Source: Propionibacterium sp.
Lineage (GTDB): Bacteria > Actinomycetota > Actinomycetes > Actinomycetales > Actinomycetaceae
DNA length: 24,070 nt
Reading direction: 5' to 3'
Assembly: GCA_030460725.1 (NCBI GenBank)
Contig: JAKECL010000002.1
Coordinates: 1-24,070 of the forward strand
Positions 7,926 through 19,089 of the stretch are shown here, piece after piece. The position numbers and the translations under genes are program-made. Under the pieces are notes generated by a model. That model worked only from the letters and a program-made list of their open reading frames with translations. It was not told the DNA's origin and made no database searches. The first letter of the stretch is position 1. Every line of letters starts with the position of its first letter.

Positions 7926-9169
7926 CGGGACATCGTACCCAGCAGTGCCTGCACCTGGCTGAGGAGTCCCTCCGCGAGGGTCTCCTTGGAGCCTGTGAGG
8001 GTGACCACCGGATGACCCTGGCGGTCCAGGACGTGCAGGGTGTTCTCGACGTCACCGAAACCCCTGCCCTCCCCCACCGCGTTGACGGCGAGCAGGTCCG
8101 CACCCTTGCGCAGAGCCTTCTGCCGCCCCCGCTCCAGAACCTCCTCCTCGGTCCCGGTCTCCGCGGCGAAACCGACCACCACATGTGGACGGTGGGCGTC
8201 ACGGGTGGCCGTCGCCAGGATGTCGGGGGTGCGCTCCAGTTCCAGGGTCGGAGCCTGCCGCGTGGTGGGGTCCTTCTTGATCTTCTGGTCACTGACGTGG
8301 ACGGGGCGGAAGTCGGCGACCGCTGCGGCCATGACCAGGACGTCGGTGTCCGCCAGGCGTGCGGACACCTCCCGTTCCATGTCCCGGGCGGAGGGTGCCT
8401 GCACCAGCTCGACCCCGGCGGGCACCAGGGCCGGGTCGACATTGGCCGCCACCAGTGTGACCAGGGCGCCCCGTCGCCGTGCGACCCGGGCCAACGCCGC
8501 TCCCTGGCGCCCCGAGGAGCGATTGCCGAGATAGCGCACGGGATCGATGGGCTCGCGGGTTCCTCCGGCGCTGAGGAGGATCCGCACGCCCGCGAGAGGA
8601 CGCTGCGCCTGGATGTCCTGCCCGTCGCGGGCGAGCGGGTGTGCCGCGAGTGTCTCCAGTGCCGCCCGGACCAGGTGCTCAGGATCGGGCAGTCGCCCCA
8701 CTCCGCTGTCCCCCGAGCTCAGAGCGCCTTCTGCGGGGTCGACGACCGTGATCCCGCGTTGACGCAGGGTGAGGACATTGTCCCGGGTTGCAGGGTTCTC
8801 CCACATGGCGGTGTGCATCGCCGGGGCCACCACCACCGGGCAGCTCGCTGCCAGGACCGTGGCCGTGAGCAGGTCATCGGCCATCCCCAGGCGCAGTCGT
8901 GCCAGCAGGTCGGCAGTGGCCGGGGCGATCAGGACCACCTCCGCGCGCCGGGCGATCTCCACGTGGTCAGCGCCTCCGGCCTCGAACACACCGGTGTGCA
9001 CGCGATGGGCGCTGAGGGCCTCCCAGGTGGCGGCTCCGACGAAGGCGAGCGAGGCGGGGGTGGGGACCACGGTGACGTCGTGGCCGGCGCGCACGAGATC
9101 GCGGACCACCTGCGCCACCTTGTAGGCGGCGATGCCCCCACCGACGCCGACGACGACGTTGGCCGCCAC
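7922..9169 (-). CDS. coaBC: Bifunctional phosphopantothenoylcysteine decarboxylase / phosphopantothenate-cysteine ligase
   Basis: CoaBC catalyses two steps of coenzyme A synthesis: joining cysteine to phosphopantothenate, then decarboxylating the product. The N-terminal flavoprotein CoaC domain (about 1-180) begins with the GVGGGIAAYK FMN-binding start and has catalytic H69 in ADHVEIAR and the PAMHTAMWEN motif at 116-125. The CoaB ligase domain (about 194-415) shows SAGGTREPIDPVRYLGNRSS and the KIKK motif at 296-299. The flap that carries a catalytic cysteine in the E. coli protein (ACGDxGxGRM) reads SSGDSGVGRLPD here, with no cysteine. The start is GTG 9169, only 4 nt after rpoZ. The gmk-rpoZ-coaBC-metK order is the standard actinobacterial one. 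Confidence 0.96.
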   Translation of the reverse strand: MAANVVVGVGGGIAAYKVAQVVRDLVRAGHDVTVVPTPASLAFVGAATWEALSAHRVHTGVFEAGGADHVEIARRAEVVLIAPATADLLARLRLGMADDLLTATVLAASCPVVVAPAMHTAMWENPATRDNVLTLRQRGITVVDPAEGALSSGDSGVGRLPDPEHLVRAALETLAAHPLARDGQDIQAQRPLAGVRILLSAGGTREPIDPVRYLGNRSSGRQGAALARVARRRGALVTLVAANVDPALVPAGVELVQAPSARDMEREVSARLADTDVLVMAAAVADFRPVHVSDQKIKKDPTTRQAPTLELERTPDILATATRDAHRPHVVVGFAAETGTEEEVLERGRQKALRKGADLLAVNAVGEGRGFGDVENTLHVLDRQGHPVVTLTGSKETLAEGLLSQVQALLGTMSR

Positions 9170-9173
9170 GGGG

Positions 9174-9440
9174 TCAGGCCTTCTGGTCGGCCTCGAGGGT
9201 CAGGAGTCCCTCGTCGATCTCACGCAATGCGATGGCCAGGGGCTTCTCGTCGGGTTCGGTCTCCACGACGGGTCCGACGAACTGGACCATGTTCTGCTCC
9301 AGCTGCAGGTTGTAGGCGTTGATCTGCCGGGCACGCTTGGCAGCGAAGATCACCAGCGCGTACTTCGAGTCGACGTGCTCCAGCAGGTCGTCGATGGGCG
9401 GGTAGGTGATGCCTTCGGGCTGGGCGACGATTCCGGACAT
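9174..9440 (-). CDS. rpoZ: RNA polymerase omega subunit
   Basis: Omega assists assembly and stability of RNA polymerase through the beta-prime subunit. This is an 88-residue actinobacterial form starting MSGIVAQPEGITYPPIDDLL. The conserved core SKYALVIFAAKRARQIN contains the helix that contacts beta-prime. An acidic C-terminal part (EIDEGLLTLEAD) follows. ATG 9440 has GGAGG about 4 nt upstream. A 66-nt gap separates it from gmk and only 4 nt separate it from coaBC. I see no convincing promoter in the gmk-rpoZ gap, so read-through from mihF-gmk is likely. Confidence 0.96.
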   Translation of the reverse strand: MSGIVAQPEGITYPPIDDLLEHVDSKYALVIFAAKRARQINAYNLQLEQNMVQFVGPVVETEPDEKPLAIALREIDEGLLTLEADQKA

Positions 9441-9506
9441 GTGGCCTCCGCTTCGGTGGTTCTGGGATGACGCGCACAGGGAGCCCGCACGCCACGGCGC
9501 CCCACT

Positions 9507-10064
9507 CTACTCCAGGCCCATGAGGCGGGCCACCTCTGCTGCGGCGCGCTCGACGTCGTCATTGACCACGACATGATCGAACTCACTCTCGGCCGCCAAT
9601 TCCGTGCGCGCCGTGCGCAGGCGCCGCTCACGTTCGGCGGGTCCCTCCGTGCCGCGGCCCACCAGACGGTGCTCAAGTTCCTCCCACGAGGGCGGCGCGA
9701 GGAACACCAGGTTCGCCCCGGGCATGGACCTGCGCACCTGACGTGCACCGTCCAGGTCGATCTCCAGGAGGACGGGGACGCCCTGACCCAGGCGCTCCTC
9801 CACCGCTGCGCGAGGGGTGCCGTAACGGTGGGCACCGTGGACCAGCGCCCACTCCAGCATCTGGCCGTCCCGGACCATCTCATCGAACTGGGCGTCGGTC
9901 ACGAAGTGGTAGTGGACTCCGTCGATCTCACCGGGGCGCGGTTGCCGAGTGGTGGCGGAGACGGACACGGCGAGCCCGGGATGGCGGGCACGCAGGGCAG
10001 CGACCACCGTCCCTTTCCCGACTGCGGTGGGACCTGCAAGGACGGTGAGACGCGGGGAATGCAT
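9507..10064 (-). CDS. gmk: Guanylate kinase
   Basis: Gmk phosphorylates GMP to GDP with ATP. The 185-residue length is typical. The Walker A loop AGPTAVGKGT is at 10-19, the GMP-binding region includes SATTRQPRPGEIDGVHYHF, and the lid and core are recognisable (LLEIDLDGARQVR, VFLAPPSWEELEHRL). ATG 10064 starts 18 nt after mihF, and the ribosome binding site is not strong. Adjacency to mihF and rpoZ is the conserved actinobacterial arrangement. The protein ends at TAG 9509-9507. Confidence 0.97.
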   Translation of the reverse strand: MHSPRLTVLAGPTAVGKGTVVAALRARHPGLAVSVSATTRQPRPGEIDGVHYHFVTDAQFDEMVRDGQMLEWALVHGAHRYGTPRAAVEERLGQGVPVLLEIDLDGARQVRRSMPGANLVFLAPPSWEELEHRLVGRGTEGPAERERRLRTARTELAAESEFDHVVVNDDVERAAAEVARLMGLE

Positions 10065-10082
10065 GTCCCCATACTGCCACCC

Positions 10083-10394
10083 TCATCCGAAGCGGCGGAC
10101 CAGCTCCTCGCGCTGGACGGGCCCCAGGCCGCGCACACGACGCGAGGTCGCGATGCCGATCTCCTCCATGAGCGCGGCAGCGGTGTTCGCCCCCACACGT
10201 GGAAGCGACTCCAGCAGGGTGACCACCTTCATCTTGGCGAGTGCCTCATCGGTCTCGGCAAGCTTGAGAACCTCCGACAGCGCCGTTGCGCGGGACTTCA
10301 GCTGGGCCTTGACCTCAGCGCGGCGCCTGCGTGCCTGGGTGGCCTTCTCGAGGGCCTGCGCCCTCTGTTCGGGGGTCAGATCCGGAAGAGCCAT
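10083..10394 (-). CDS. mihF: Integration host factor, actinobacterial type (mIHF)
   Basis: This small basic nucleoid-associated protein is unrelated in fold to the HU/IHF family. It binds DNA through a helix-two-turn-helix region, and in mycobacteria and Streptomyces it shapes the nucleoid. The protein is 103 residues from MALPDLTPEQRAQALEKA. It has a basic N-terminal helix (ATQARRRRAEVKAQLKS) and the diagnostic C-terminal half LLESLPRVGANTAAALMEEIGI, then RRVRGLG. The frame extends to GTG 10403 and ATG 10400, but ATG 10394 is preferred because AGGAG sits 8 nt upstream of it and the N-terminus matches the family. A TTGAGT hexamer at 10457-10452 could be the -35 of its own promoter, but no good -10 follows. 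The gap to pyrF is 76 nt. Confidence 0.95.
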   Translation of the reverse strand: MALPDLTPEQRAQALEKATQARRRRAEVKAQLKSRATALSEVLKLAETDEALAKMKVVTLLESLPRVGANTAAALMEEIGIATSRRVRGLGPVQREELVRRFG

Positions 10395-10470
10395 GGTCAT
10401 CACTCCTAGGTCGAGGTGTGTCCTGAGGTGTCCAGCATCTCACCGATGGCCACTCAAAACGTGGCTTCCG

Positions 10471-11360
10471 TCACGTGTCACTGCCGGTCAGGATCGTTTC
10501 AAGGTCCTCGACGCAGCGCGCATGCGCCTCCCGCAGGCCCTCCACACTGGGCCCCGCCCGCAGAACTGCGCGCGACGTCGAGGCGAGCACCCGGTCGAGT
10601 GCGCCTTCGAAAACGGTCCTGACCTGTTGTGATCCTGCTCCCTGTGCGCCGACACCGGGGGCCAGCACGGGTCCGTTGAGACCGGCCAGGTCGAGTTCGA
10701 GATCGCGAGCAGCGCTCCCCACCGTCGCACCGACGACGACACCGACCGACCCCATGTGATGCAAATCACATTCCGTGTTCCAGCTTGAGAGCTCCTCCAC
10801 CACATGTGACGCCACGGCGCGCCCGTCCGCAGCGCGGGCGTGTTGCACCGATGCCCCCTCGGGGTTCGAGGTCAGTGCCAGGACGAAGACCCCGCGCCCT
10901 GTGGAGCGGGCGAGGTGGAGTGCAGGGTCCAGTGAGCCGACCCCGAGGTAGGGGGACAGCGTGACGGCGTCGCCGGCCAGGGGTGAGCCCTCCCCGAGGT
11001 AGGCGTGCGCATATCCCTCCATGGTGGAGCCGATGTCCCCGCGCTTGGCATCCACGATGCACAGGGTGGAGGTCTGCCGGCACGCGGCAATGACCTCCTC
11101 CAGCACGCCGACGCCACGGGACCCGAACCGCTCGAAGAACGCGGACTGCGGTTTCAACGCAGCCACTCCTCCTCCCAGCGCCTCCACCACCCGCAGTGAG
11201 AACTCACGCAACCCGCGGGGGTCCTGGGCCAGTCCCCAGGACTCCAGGAGGGCCGGATGCGGGTCGATGCCCACGCACACCGGGCCGAATCGTCCCATGG
11301 CCTCCTGCAGACGCTGGCCGAAGGGTGTGGGCGCCGAAGGGGCGTCGCCCTCGTGGGAGG

Positions 11361-11364
<4 letters not shown>
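10471..11364 (-). CDS. pyrF: Orotidine 5'-phosphate decarboxylase, type 2
   Basis: PyrF decarboxylates OMP to UMP, the last step of de novo pyrimidine synthesis. The 297-residue protein is of the longer type-2 class found in mycobacteria. The catalytic array D105, K107, D110 lies in IVDAKRGDIGSTMEGYA. Other landmarks are CVGIDPHPALLESWG, KPQSAFFERFG, LSPYLGVGSLDP, LTSNPEGA and APGVGAQG. The frame is open to 11400, but ATG 11364 is chosen because it overlaps the carB stop as ATGA and has GAGGAG 8 nt upstream. It is the last gene of the tightly packed pyr operon. Confidence 0.97.
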
Positions 11365-14665
<3,301 letters not shown>

Positions 14666-14666
<1 letters not shown>

Positions 14667-15850
14667 CAGCGGGCCTCCTTGTGGGCGCGGACCATGTCCA
14701 CGAACTGGTCGAAGAGGTGCTCACCGTCATGGGGTCCGGCGGCAGCCTCGGGGTGGAACTGGACGGAGAAGGCAGGGATGTCGAGGGCGCGCAGACCCTC
14801 GACCACCCCGTCGTTCAGGTCGATGTGGGAGACCTCCACGCGACCGTAGCGTCCCTGTTCGAAGGGAGCCGTCGAGGCCGCCCCCGTGGGTGCGTCGACG
14901 GCGAAACCGTGGTTGTGGGCAGTGATCTCCACCCGACCGGTCTGCGTGTCGCGCACGGGCTGGTTGACACCGCGGTGTCCGAAATCCAACTTGTAGGTGC
15001 CATACCCCAGGGCCCGTCCGAAGAGCTGGTGACCGAAGCAGATACCGAAGAAGGGGGTGCCGGAGTCCAGGACCCCGCGCAGGACCTCGATCTCACGGTG
15101 GGCGGTGGCTGGGTCCCCGGGCCCGTTGGAGAAGAACACGCCGTCGGGGCGCAGCTCCTGGATCTGGGCGAGGGTCGAGGTGACCGGGACCACGACCACC
15201 TCCACGCCGCGCGCTGCCAGCTGCTCGGGGGTGCGGGCCTTGATGCCCAGGTCCACCGCAACGACGCGGGCCGGGGGTTCCTGACCGGTGAAGGCGCCGC
15301 TGGGGGGAACCGTGTAGACCTCTGAGGTCGTCACCTCTCCCGCCAGTGCAGCCCCTGCCATGTGGGGCTGGTCGTTGACGATGGCGACCAGCGCCTCCCG
15401 TGCCTGGTCACTGAGGTGCTCGGCACCGGCGGGCAGCGCCTCACCGGAGAAGATGCCGGCACGCATGGACCCGTGGGAGCGGATGTGGCGGGTGATGGCC
15501 CGCGTGTCCACGTCCTTGACACCCACGATGTCCTGCTCGACCAGCTCGTCCTCCAGTTCACGCCGGGAACGCCAGTTCGAGGCGCGTCGTGCGGGGTCAC
15601 GCACGACGAAGCCGGCGACCCAGATGCGCGAGGACTCGGGGTCCTCGTCGTTGACACCGGTGTTGCCGATGTGGGGGGCCGTCATGACGACGATCTGACG
15701 GTGGTAGGACGGGTCGGTGAGGGTCTCCTGGTACCCGGTCATGCCGGTGGAGAACACGATCTCTCCCAGGGTCCGCCCTCGTGCGCCCCAGGCGGAGCCC
15801 GCGAAGACGGCTCCGTCCTCCAGGACCAGCAGGGCCAGTTCCTCACTCAC
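14666..15850 (-). CDS. carA: Carbamoyl-phosphate synthase small (glutaminase) subunit
   Basis: CarA hydrolyses glutamine and channels ammonia to CarB. The protein is 394 residues. The N-terminal CPSase small-chain domain contains FSTGMTGYQETLTDPSY. The C-terminal class I glutamine amidotransferase domain carries nucleophile C271 in FFGICFGHQLFGRALG, and H366 and E368 in QFHPEA. The start is GTG 15850, overlapping the pyrC stop by four bases (GTGA), with AAGGAGG 7 nt upstream inside pyrC, so initiation should be efficient. The pyrC-carA junction lacks the extra membrane-protein gene found there in mycobacteria. Confidence 0.98.
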
Positions 15851-17211
15851 AGGCGATCCTCCTTCGCGACGGGGACGCCCTCGACGACGGTGCGTTCCCC
15901 CTGATGGATGGTGTGCCAGACCCTACCCGGCAGCTCCAGGCCGACGTAGGGAGTGTTCGACGACCGGGACCATTGCGCACGCGGGTCGACCACTCTCCGC
16001 ACGGACGGATCCACCAGGAGGATATTCGCAGGTGAGCCGATGCGCAGTCCCTGGCCCTGCGTGGGGACGCGCCCGATGCGCGCCGGTGTGGTGGACATGG
16101 TGCGCGCGACGTCCGCCCAGGTCATCCGCCCCGTCTCCACCATGGTGGCGAGGACGATGGGGAGAGCCGTCTCCAGGCCCGTCATCCCGAAGGCCCCGGC
16201 CTGCCACTCGCAGTCCTTGGACTCCAGGGGGTGGGGGGCGTGGTCGGTGCCCACCACGTCGATGGTGCCGTCAGCCAGGCCCTCGCGCACGGCCTCCACG
16301 TCCTCGGCGGTGCGCAGGGGCGGGTTGACCTTGAAGATCGGGTCGTAGCTGCGGGCCTCCTCCTCGGTGAGAAGGAGATGGTGGGGGGTGACCTCGGCGG
16401 TCACGTCCACGCCCATGCGCTTCCCCCACCGGATGAGGTCCACGGACCCGGCCGTGGAGAGGTGGCAGACGTGCAGCCGCGAACCCACGTGCTTGGCCAG
16501 CAGGATGTCGCGGGCGATGACGGCCTCCTCGGCGACCGCCGGCCATCCTGCCAGGCCGAGCTCTCCGGACAGCGGCGACTCGTTCATCTGCGCGCCGTCC
16601 GTGAGTTCGGGGTCCTGGGCGTGCTGGGCGACGACGCCGTCGAAGGCCTTGACGTACTCCAGGGCGCGGCGCATGAGCACCGGGTCGGACACGCACTTCC
16701 CGTCGTCGGAGAACATCCGCACCTGTGCGTGGGAGTTGGCCATGGCGCCCATGGCGGCCAGGTGCTGGCCTCCCAGGCCCTGGGTGACGGCGCCCACCGG
16801 GCGCACCTCCACCCATCCGGCCTCCCGTCCCAGCTCCCAGACCTGGTCGACGACGGAGGCGGTGTCGGCGACCGGGGTCGTGTTGGCCATCGCGTGGACG
16901 CAGGTGTAACCGCCCACCGCGGCTGCACGCGTGCCCGTGTACACGGTCTCCGCGTCCTCCTGGCCGGGCTCCCTCAGGTGGGTGTGGGGGTCGACCAGTC
17001 CGGGCAGGGCGATGAGCCCGTCGGCATCGATCACCTCGGGATCGTGGGCCTGTGCGGCCGCCTCGCCCCCCACGGCAATGATCGTGGTCCCGCGCAGGAG
17101 GAGGTCGGTGCGGCCCTTCCCCTCCACGTCGGCTGACCGGATCAGGAGGTCACGGGTGGAAGCCGCACCAGGGGTGGACGAGTTCGGCATGGTGGTCCTG
17201 GTTTCAGTCAC
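15847..17211 (-). CDS. pyrC: Dihydroorotase (class I)
   Basis: PyrC cyclises N-carbamoyl-aspartate to dihydroorotate using zinc. The 454 residues include the metal-binding DPHTHLREPG (74-83, H76 and H78), FSDDGKCV (167-174), further histidines near H197 and H250, and the catalytic Asp in VGTDHAPHP (D323), as in class I amidohydrolase-type dihydroorotases. GTG 17211 overlaps the end of pyrB by 8 nt and has GAAGGA 7 nt upstream. ATG 17190 (MPNSSTPGAAS) is a possible alternative with a weaker AGGA signal. The first 20 residues are low-conservation either way. The end overlaps carA. Confidence 0.96.
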   Translation of the reverse strand: MTETRTTMPNSSTPGAASTRDLLIRSADVEGKGRTDLLLRGTTIIAVGGEAAAQAHDPEVIDADGLIALPGLVDPHTHLREPGQEDAETVYTGTRAAAVGGYTCVHAMANTTPVADTASVVDQVWELGREAGWVEVRPVGAVTQGLGGQHLAAMGAMANSHAQVRMFSDDGKCVSDPVLMRRALEYVKAFDGVVAQHAQDPELTDGAQMNESPLSGELGLAGWPAVAEEAVIARDILLAKHVGSRLHVCHLSTAGSVDLIRWGKRMGVDVTAEVTPHHLLLTEEEARSYDPIFKVNPPLRTAEDVEAVREGLADGTIDVVGTDHAPHPLESKDCEWQAGAFGMTGLETALPIVLATMVETGRMTWADVARTMSTTPARIGRVPTQGQGLRIGSPANILLVDPSVRRVVDPRAQWSRSSNTPYVGLELPGRVWHTIHQGERTVVEGVPVAKEDRL

Positions 17212-18226
17212 GGGAGGATCCTTCCGGTGCGAGCAGCAGGTAGAGGGCGGCCATGCGCACCGAGACGCCGTTGGCCACCTGTTCGACGATGACGGAGCGC
17301 GGCGAGTCGGCCGCCTCCGCGCAGATCTCCAGGCCCCGGTTCATGGGCCCGGGGTGCATGACGATGGTGTGGTCGGGGAGGCGCCGGAAACGCTGGACGT
17401 CGAGGCCGTAGGCGGCGTGGTACTCCCCCGGCGAGGGGAAGAAGCCCCCGCCGGCCGCGCTCATGCGTTCGCGTTGGACGCGCAGCATCATCACCGCGTC
17501 CGCATCCTGCTCCAGGGCGTGGTCGAGGTCGTAGTCGACCTCGCAGGGCCACTGCTCCACGCCCACGGGCAGCAGGGTGGGAGGGGCGACCAGGGTGACA
17601 TGCGCGCCCAGCAGCGACAGCAGGTCCACATTGGAGCGCGCCACCCGGGAGTGGAGGACGTCGCCGACGATCACGACGCGGGCGCCACCCAGGTCGGTGC
17701 CGGGGGCGACCGGTTCCTGGGCGCCCCCGGGAGCCGCGTGGAGGGCGGCAGTCCCGCCCTCGTCGGCGCGTCGCAGGTGGCGGCGCAGCGTCATGGCGTC
17801 CAGGAGTGCCTGGGTGGGGTGCTGGTGGGTGCCGTCCCCGGCGTTGAGGACGGGAAGGTCGATCCACCCGGCATGGGCCAGGCGGTGGGCGGCTCCCGAG
17901 GAGGAGTGCCGCACGACGACCGCGTCTGCGCCCATGGCCTGGAGGGTGAGGGCCGTGTCCTTCAGGGACTCGCCCTTGGAGACGCTGGAGCCCTTGGCGG
18001 AGAAACTGATGACATCGGCCGAGAGCCGTTTGGCGGCGGCCTCGAAGGAGAGGCGTGTGCGTGTGGAGTCCTCGAAGAACAGGTTCACCACGGTGCGTCC
18101 GTGCAGGGTCGGGAGCTTCTTGACGCGCCGGGACTGCGTGGCTGCCATGGCCTCTGCGGTGTCGAGGATCTGGAGGGCCTCGCGGTAGTCGAGGTCGCGG
18201 ATGGAGATCAGGTGGTCCAGTGACAT
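17204..18226 (-). CDS. pyrB: Aspartate carbamoyltransferase catalytic subunit
   Basis: PyrB joins carbamoyl phosphate and aspartate, the first committed pyrimidine step. The 340-residue protein has the carbamoyl-phosphate loop FEDSTRTR (51-58), DGTHQHPTQALLD (131-143) at the domain boundary, VGDVLHSRVARSN (187-199) and MHPGPMNRG in the aspartate domain. It is longer than common relatives of about 310-320 residues because of an Ala/Gly/Pro-rich segment at about 153-178, between the HPTQ helix and the ARVVIVGD strand. No regulatory pyrI chain follows. ATG 18226 lies one base after the pyrR stop with GGAGG about 8 nt upstream. Confidence 0.97.
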   Translation of the reverse strand: MSLDHLISIRDLDYREALQILDTAEAMAATQSRRVKKLPTLHGRTVVNLFFEDSTRTRLSFEAAAKRLSADVISFSAKGSSVSKGESLKDTALTLQAMGADAVVVRHSSSGAAHRLAHAGWIDLPVLNAGDGTHQHPTQALLDAMTLRRHLRRADEGGTAALHAAPGGAQEPVAPGTDLGGARVVIVGDVLHSRVARSNVDLLSLLGAHVTLVAPPTLLPVGVEQWPCEVDYDLDHALEQDADAVMMLRVQRERMSAAGGGFFPSPGEYHAAYGLDVQRFRRLPDHTIVMHPGPMNRGLEICAEAADSPRSVIVEQVANGVSVRMAALYLLLAPEGSSRD

Positions 18227-18227
18227 C

Positions 18228-18803
18228 TCAGGCCCTCCTCCCCAGCAGCACCGCGTCCCGCCCGTCGGTCTCGGTGAGGAGGATGCTCACCGTCTCCTGG
18301 CGGGAGGTGGGCAGGTTCTTGCCGACGTAGTCGGGGCGGATGGGCAGTTCCCGGTGCCCGCGGTCCACGAGGACGGCGAGCTGGACCGCACGGGCGCGTC
18401 CGATTCCCGAGAGTGCGTCCAGCGCTGCCTTGATGGTGCGGCCTGTGTAGAGCACGTCATCCACCAGCACCACGGTGCGTCCGTCGATGCCGCGTGGGGG
18501 CACCTCGGTGGGATGTGGGGTGCGCAGGGGATGGTGGGCGAGGTCGTCGCGATACATCGTCGTGTCGATGATGGCGAGGTCCGCGCGGGGTCCCCCCACC
18601 TCCTCGATGCGCTCCACCAGCCGTCGGGCCAGGGTTGCCCCGCGGGTGGGGATGCCGGCGAGGACGAGGTCCTCACCGCCCTTGTTGCGCTCCAGGATCT
18701 CGAAGGCGATGCGGGTGAGGGAACGGGCGATGTCGCCCGCTCCGAGGACTTCCTTGCCCCCTGCGCCGCGCGCATCGTCTGGTTGCGGACATGACTGGTC
18801 CAT
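18228..18803 (-). CDS. pyrR: Bifunctional pyr operon RNA-binding regulator / uracil phosphoribosyltransferase
   Basis: PyrR binds a hairpin in pyr mRNA when UMP or UTP is high and lowers operon expression; it also has uracil phosphoribosyltransferase activity. The 191 residues contain the type I phosphoribosyltransferase PRPP loop VVLVDDVLYTGRT (111-123), GIPTRG (50-55) and a basic region (RRLVERIEE) typical of the family. The first about 18 residues are a non-conserved extension. ATG 18803 has a very strong AAGGAGG 5 nt upstream, which is directly abutted by a PyrR-binding hairpin, so PyrR probably represses its own translation and, through coupling, the rest of the operon. Confidence 0.97.
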   Translation of the reverse strand: MDQSCPQPDDARGAGGKEVLGAGDIARSLTRIAFEILERNKGGEDLVLAGIPTRGATLARRLVERIEEVGGPRADLAIIDTTMYRDDLAHHPLRTPHPTEVPPRGIDGRTVVLVDDVLYTGRTIKAALDALSGIGRARAVQLAVLVDRGHRELPIRPDYVGKNLPTSRQETVSILLTETDGRDAVLLGRRA

Positions 18804-18808
18804 GTGGA

Positions 18809-18846
18809 CCTCCTTCCCCGCCTCACAGGACGGGCCTTAAAGGAAA
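18809..18846 (-). promoter_or_regulatory. PyrR-binding RNA hairpin with overlapping SD-sequestering pairing
   Basis: On the minus strand CCCG-TCCTGTGAGG-CGGG (18834-18817) forms a 4-bp stem topped by the conserved PyrR-recognition sequence. It matches UCCNGNGAGGY at every fixed position. The pyrR Shine-Dalgarno AAGGAGG (18815-18809) begins one base after the stem. A UUUCCUU stretch (18846-18840) just before the hairpin can pair with that Shine-Dalgarno (five Watson-Crick and two G-U pairs), so hairpin formation would bring an anti-Shine-Dalgarno into place. I see no terminator in this segment, so translational repression, as described for Mycobacterium smegmatis PyrR, fits better than Bacillus-type attenuation. 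Confidence 0.85.
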
Positions 18847-18859
18847 GCTGCCGCGTCCG

Positions 18860-18865
18860 AGGGTA
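18860..18865 (-). promoter_or_regulatory. Candidate pyr operon -10 hexamer
   Basis: TACCCT on the minus strand fits the actinobacterial TANNNT -10 pattern and would place a start near 18853, about 50 nt before pyrR and upstream of the PyrR hairpin. The -35 region at suitable spacing (ACGCCA) is poor, so this is only a candidate. Confidence 0.25.
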
Positions 18866-18877
18866 CACGAGGGCGAG

Positions 18878-18939
18878 GTCGGTGGCGTGGGGATGTCCGC
18901 AGGAGGGGGGCGTCGGTCCATGGGTGCGCGCCACCGACG
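18878..18939 (-). other. Two mutually exclusive inverted repeats upstream of pyrR
   Basis: The segment 18938-18929 (GTCGGTGGCG on the minus strand) can pair over 10 bp with CGCCACCGAC at 18887-18878. A 7-bp repeat, CGTCGGT (18939-18933) with ACCGACG (18917-18911), uses mostly the same bases. If transcription starts upstream, this could be an RNA switch. If it starts near 18853, it would be an operator-like DNA element. Confidence 0.45.
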
Positions 18940-18969
18940 GGCGGGGACTGGGGGTCCCGCCGGTCTGAC

Positions 18970-18985
18970 ATGTGCGATCTCACAT
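18970..18985. promoter_or_regulatory. Operator-like inverted repeat ATGTG-N6-CACAT
   Basis: A perfect 5-bp inverted repeat with a 6-bp spacer lies about 170 bp upstream of pyrR. It resembles a binding site for a dimeric helix-turn-helix regulator. The spacing is two bases short of the CRP/GlxR consensus TGTGA-N6-TCACA, so the regulator is unknown. Confidence 0.25.
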
Positions 18986-19089
18986 CCCCCGCGAGGGAGC
19001 GGCCCGGCACCCATCCGGATCAGATGCGACAGGCACTGCGCCGCCGGTGCCGCCACCAGTGGCGCTGCCGCCTGCCGCTCCCATCCCTG

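Noticed and set aside
10449..10465. Stem GCCAC/GTGGC between pyrF and mihF as a terminator
   Set aside because: Only 5 bp with a 7-nt loop and no U tract in the direction of transcription; easily expected by chance.
18968..18987. CRP/GlxR-type binding site
   Set aside because: GTG and CAC half-sites are separated by 6 bases where the CRP/GlxR consensus needs 8, and the outer bases do not match.
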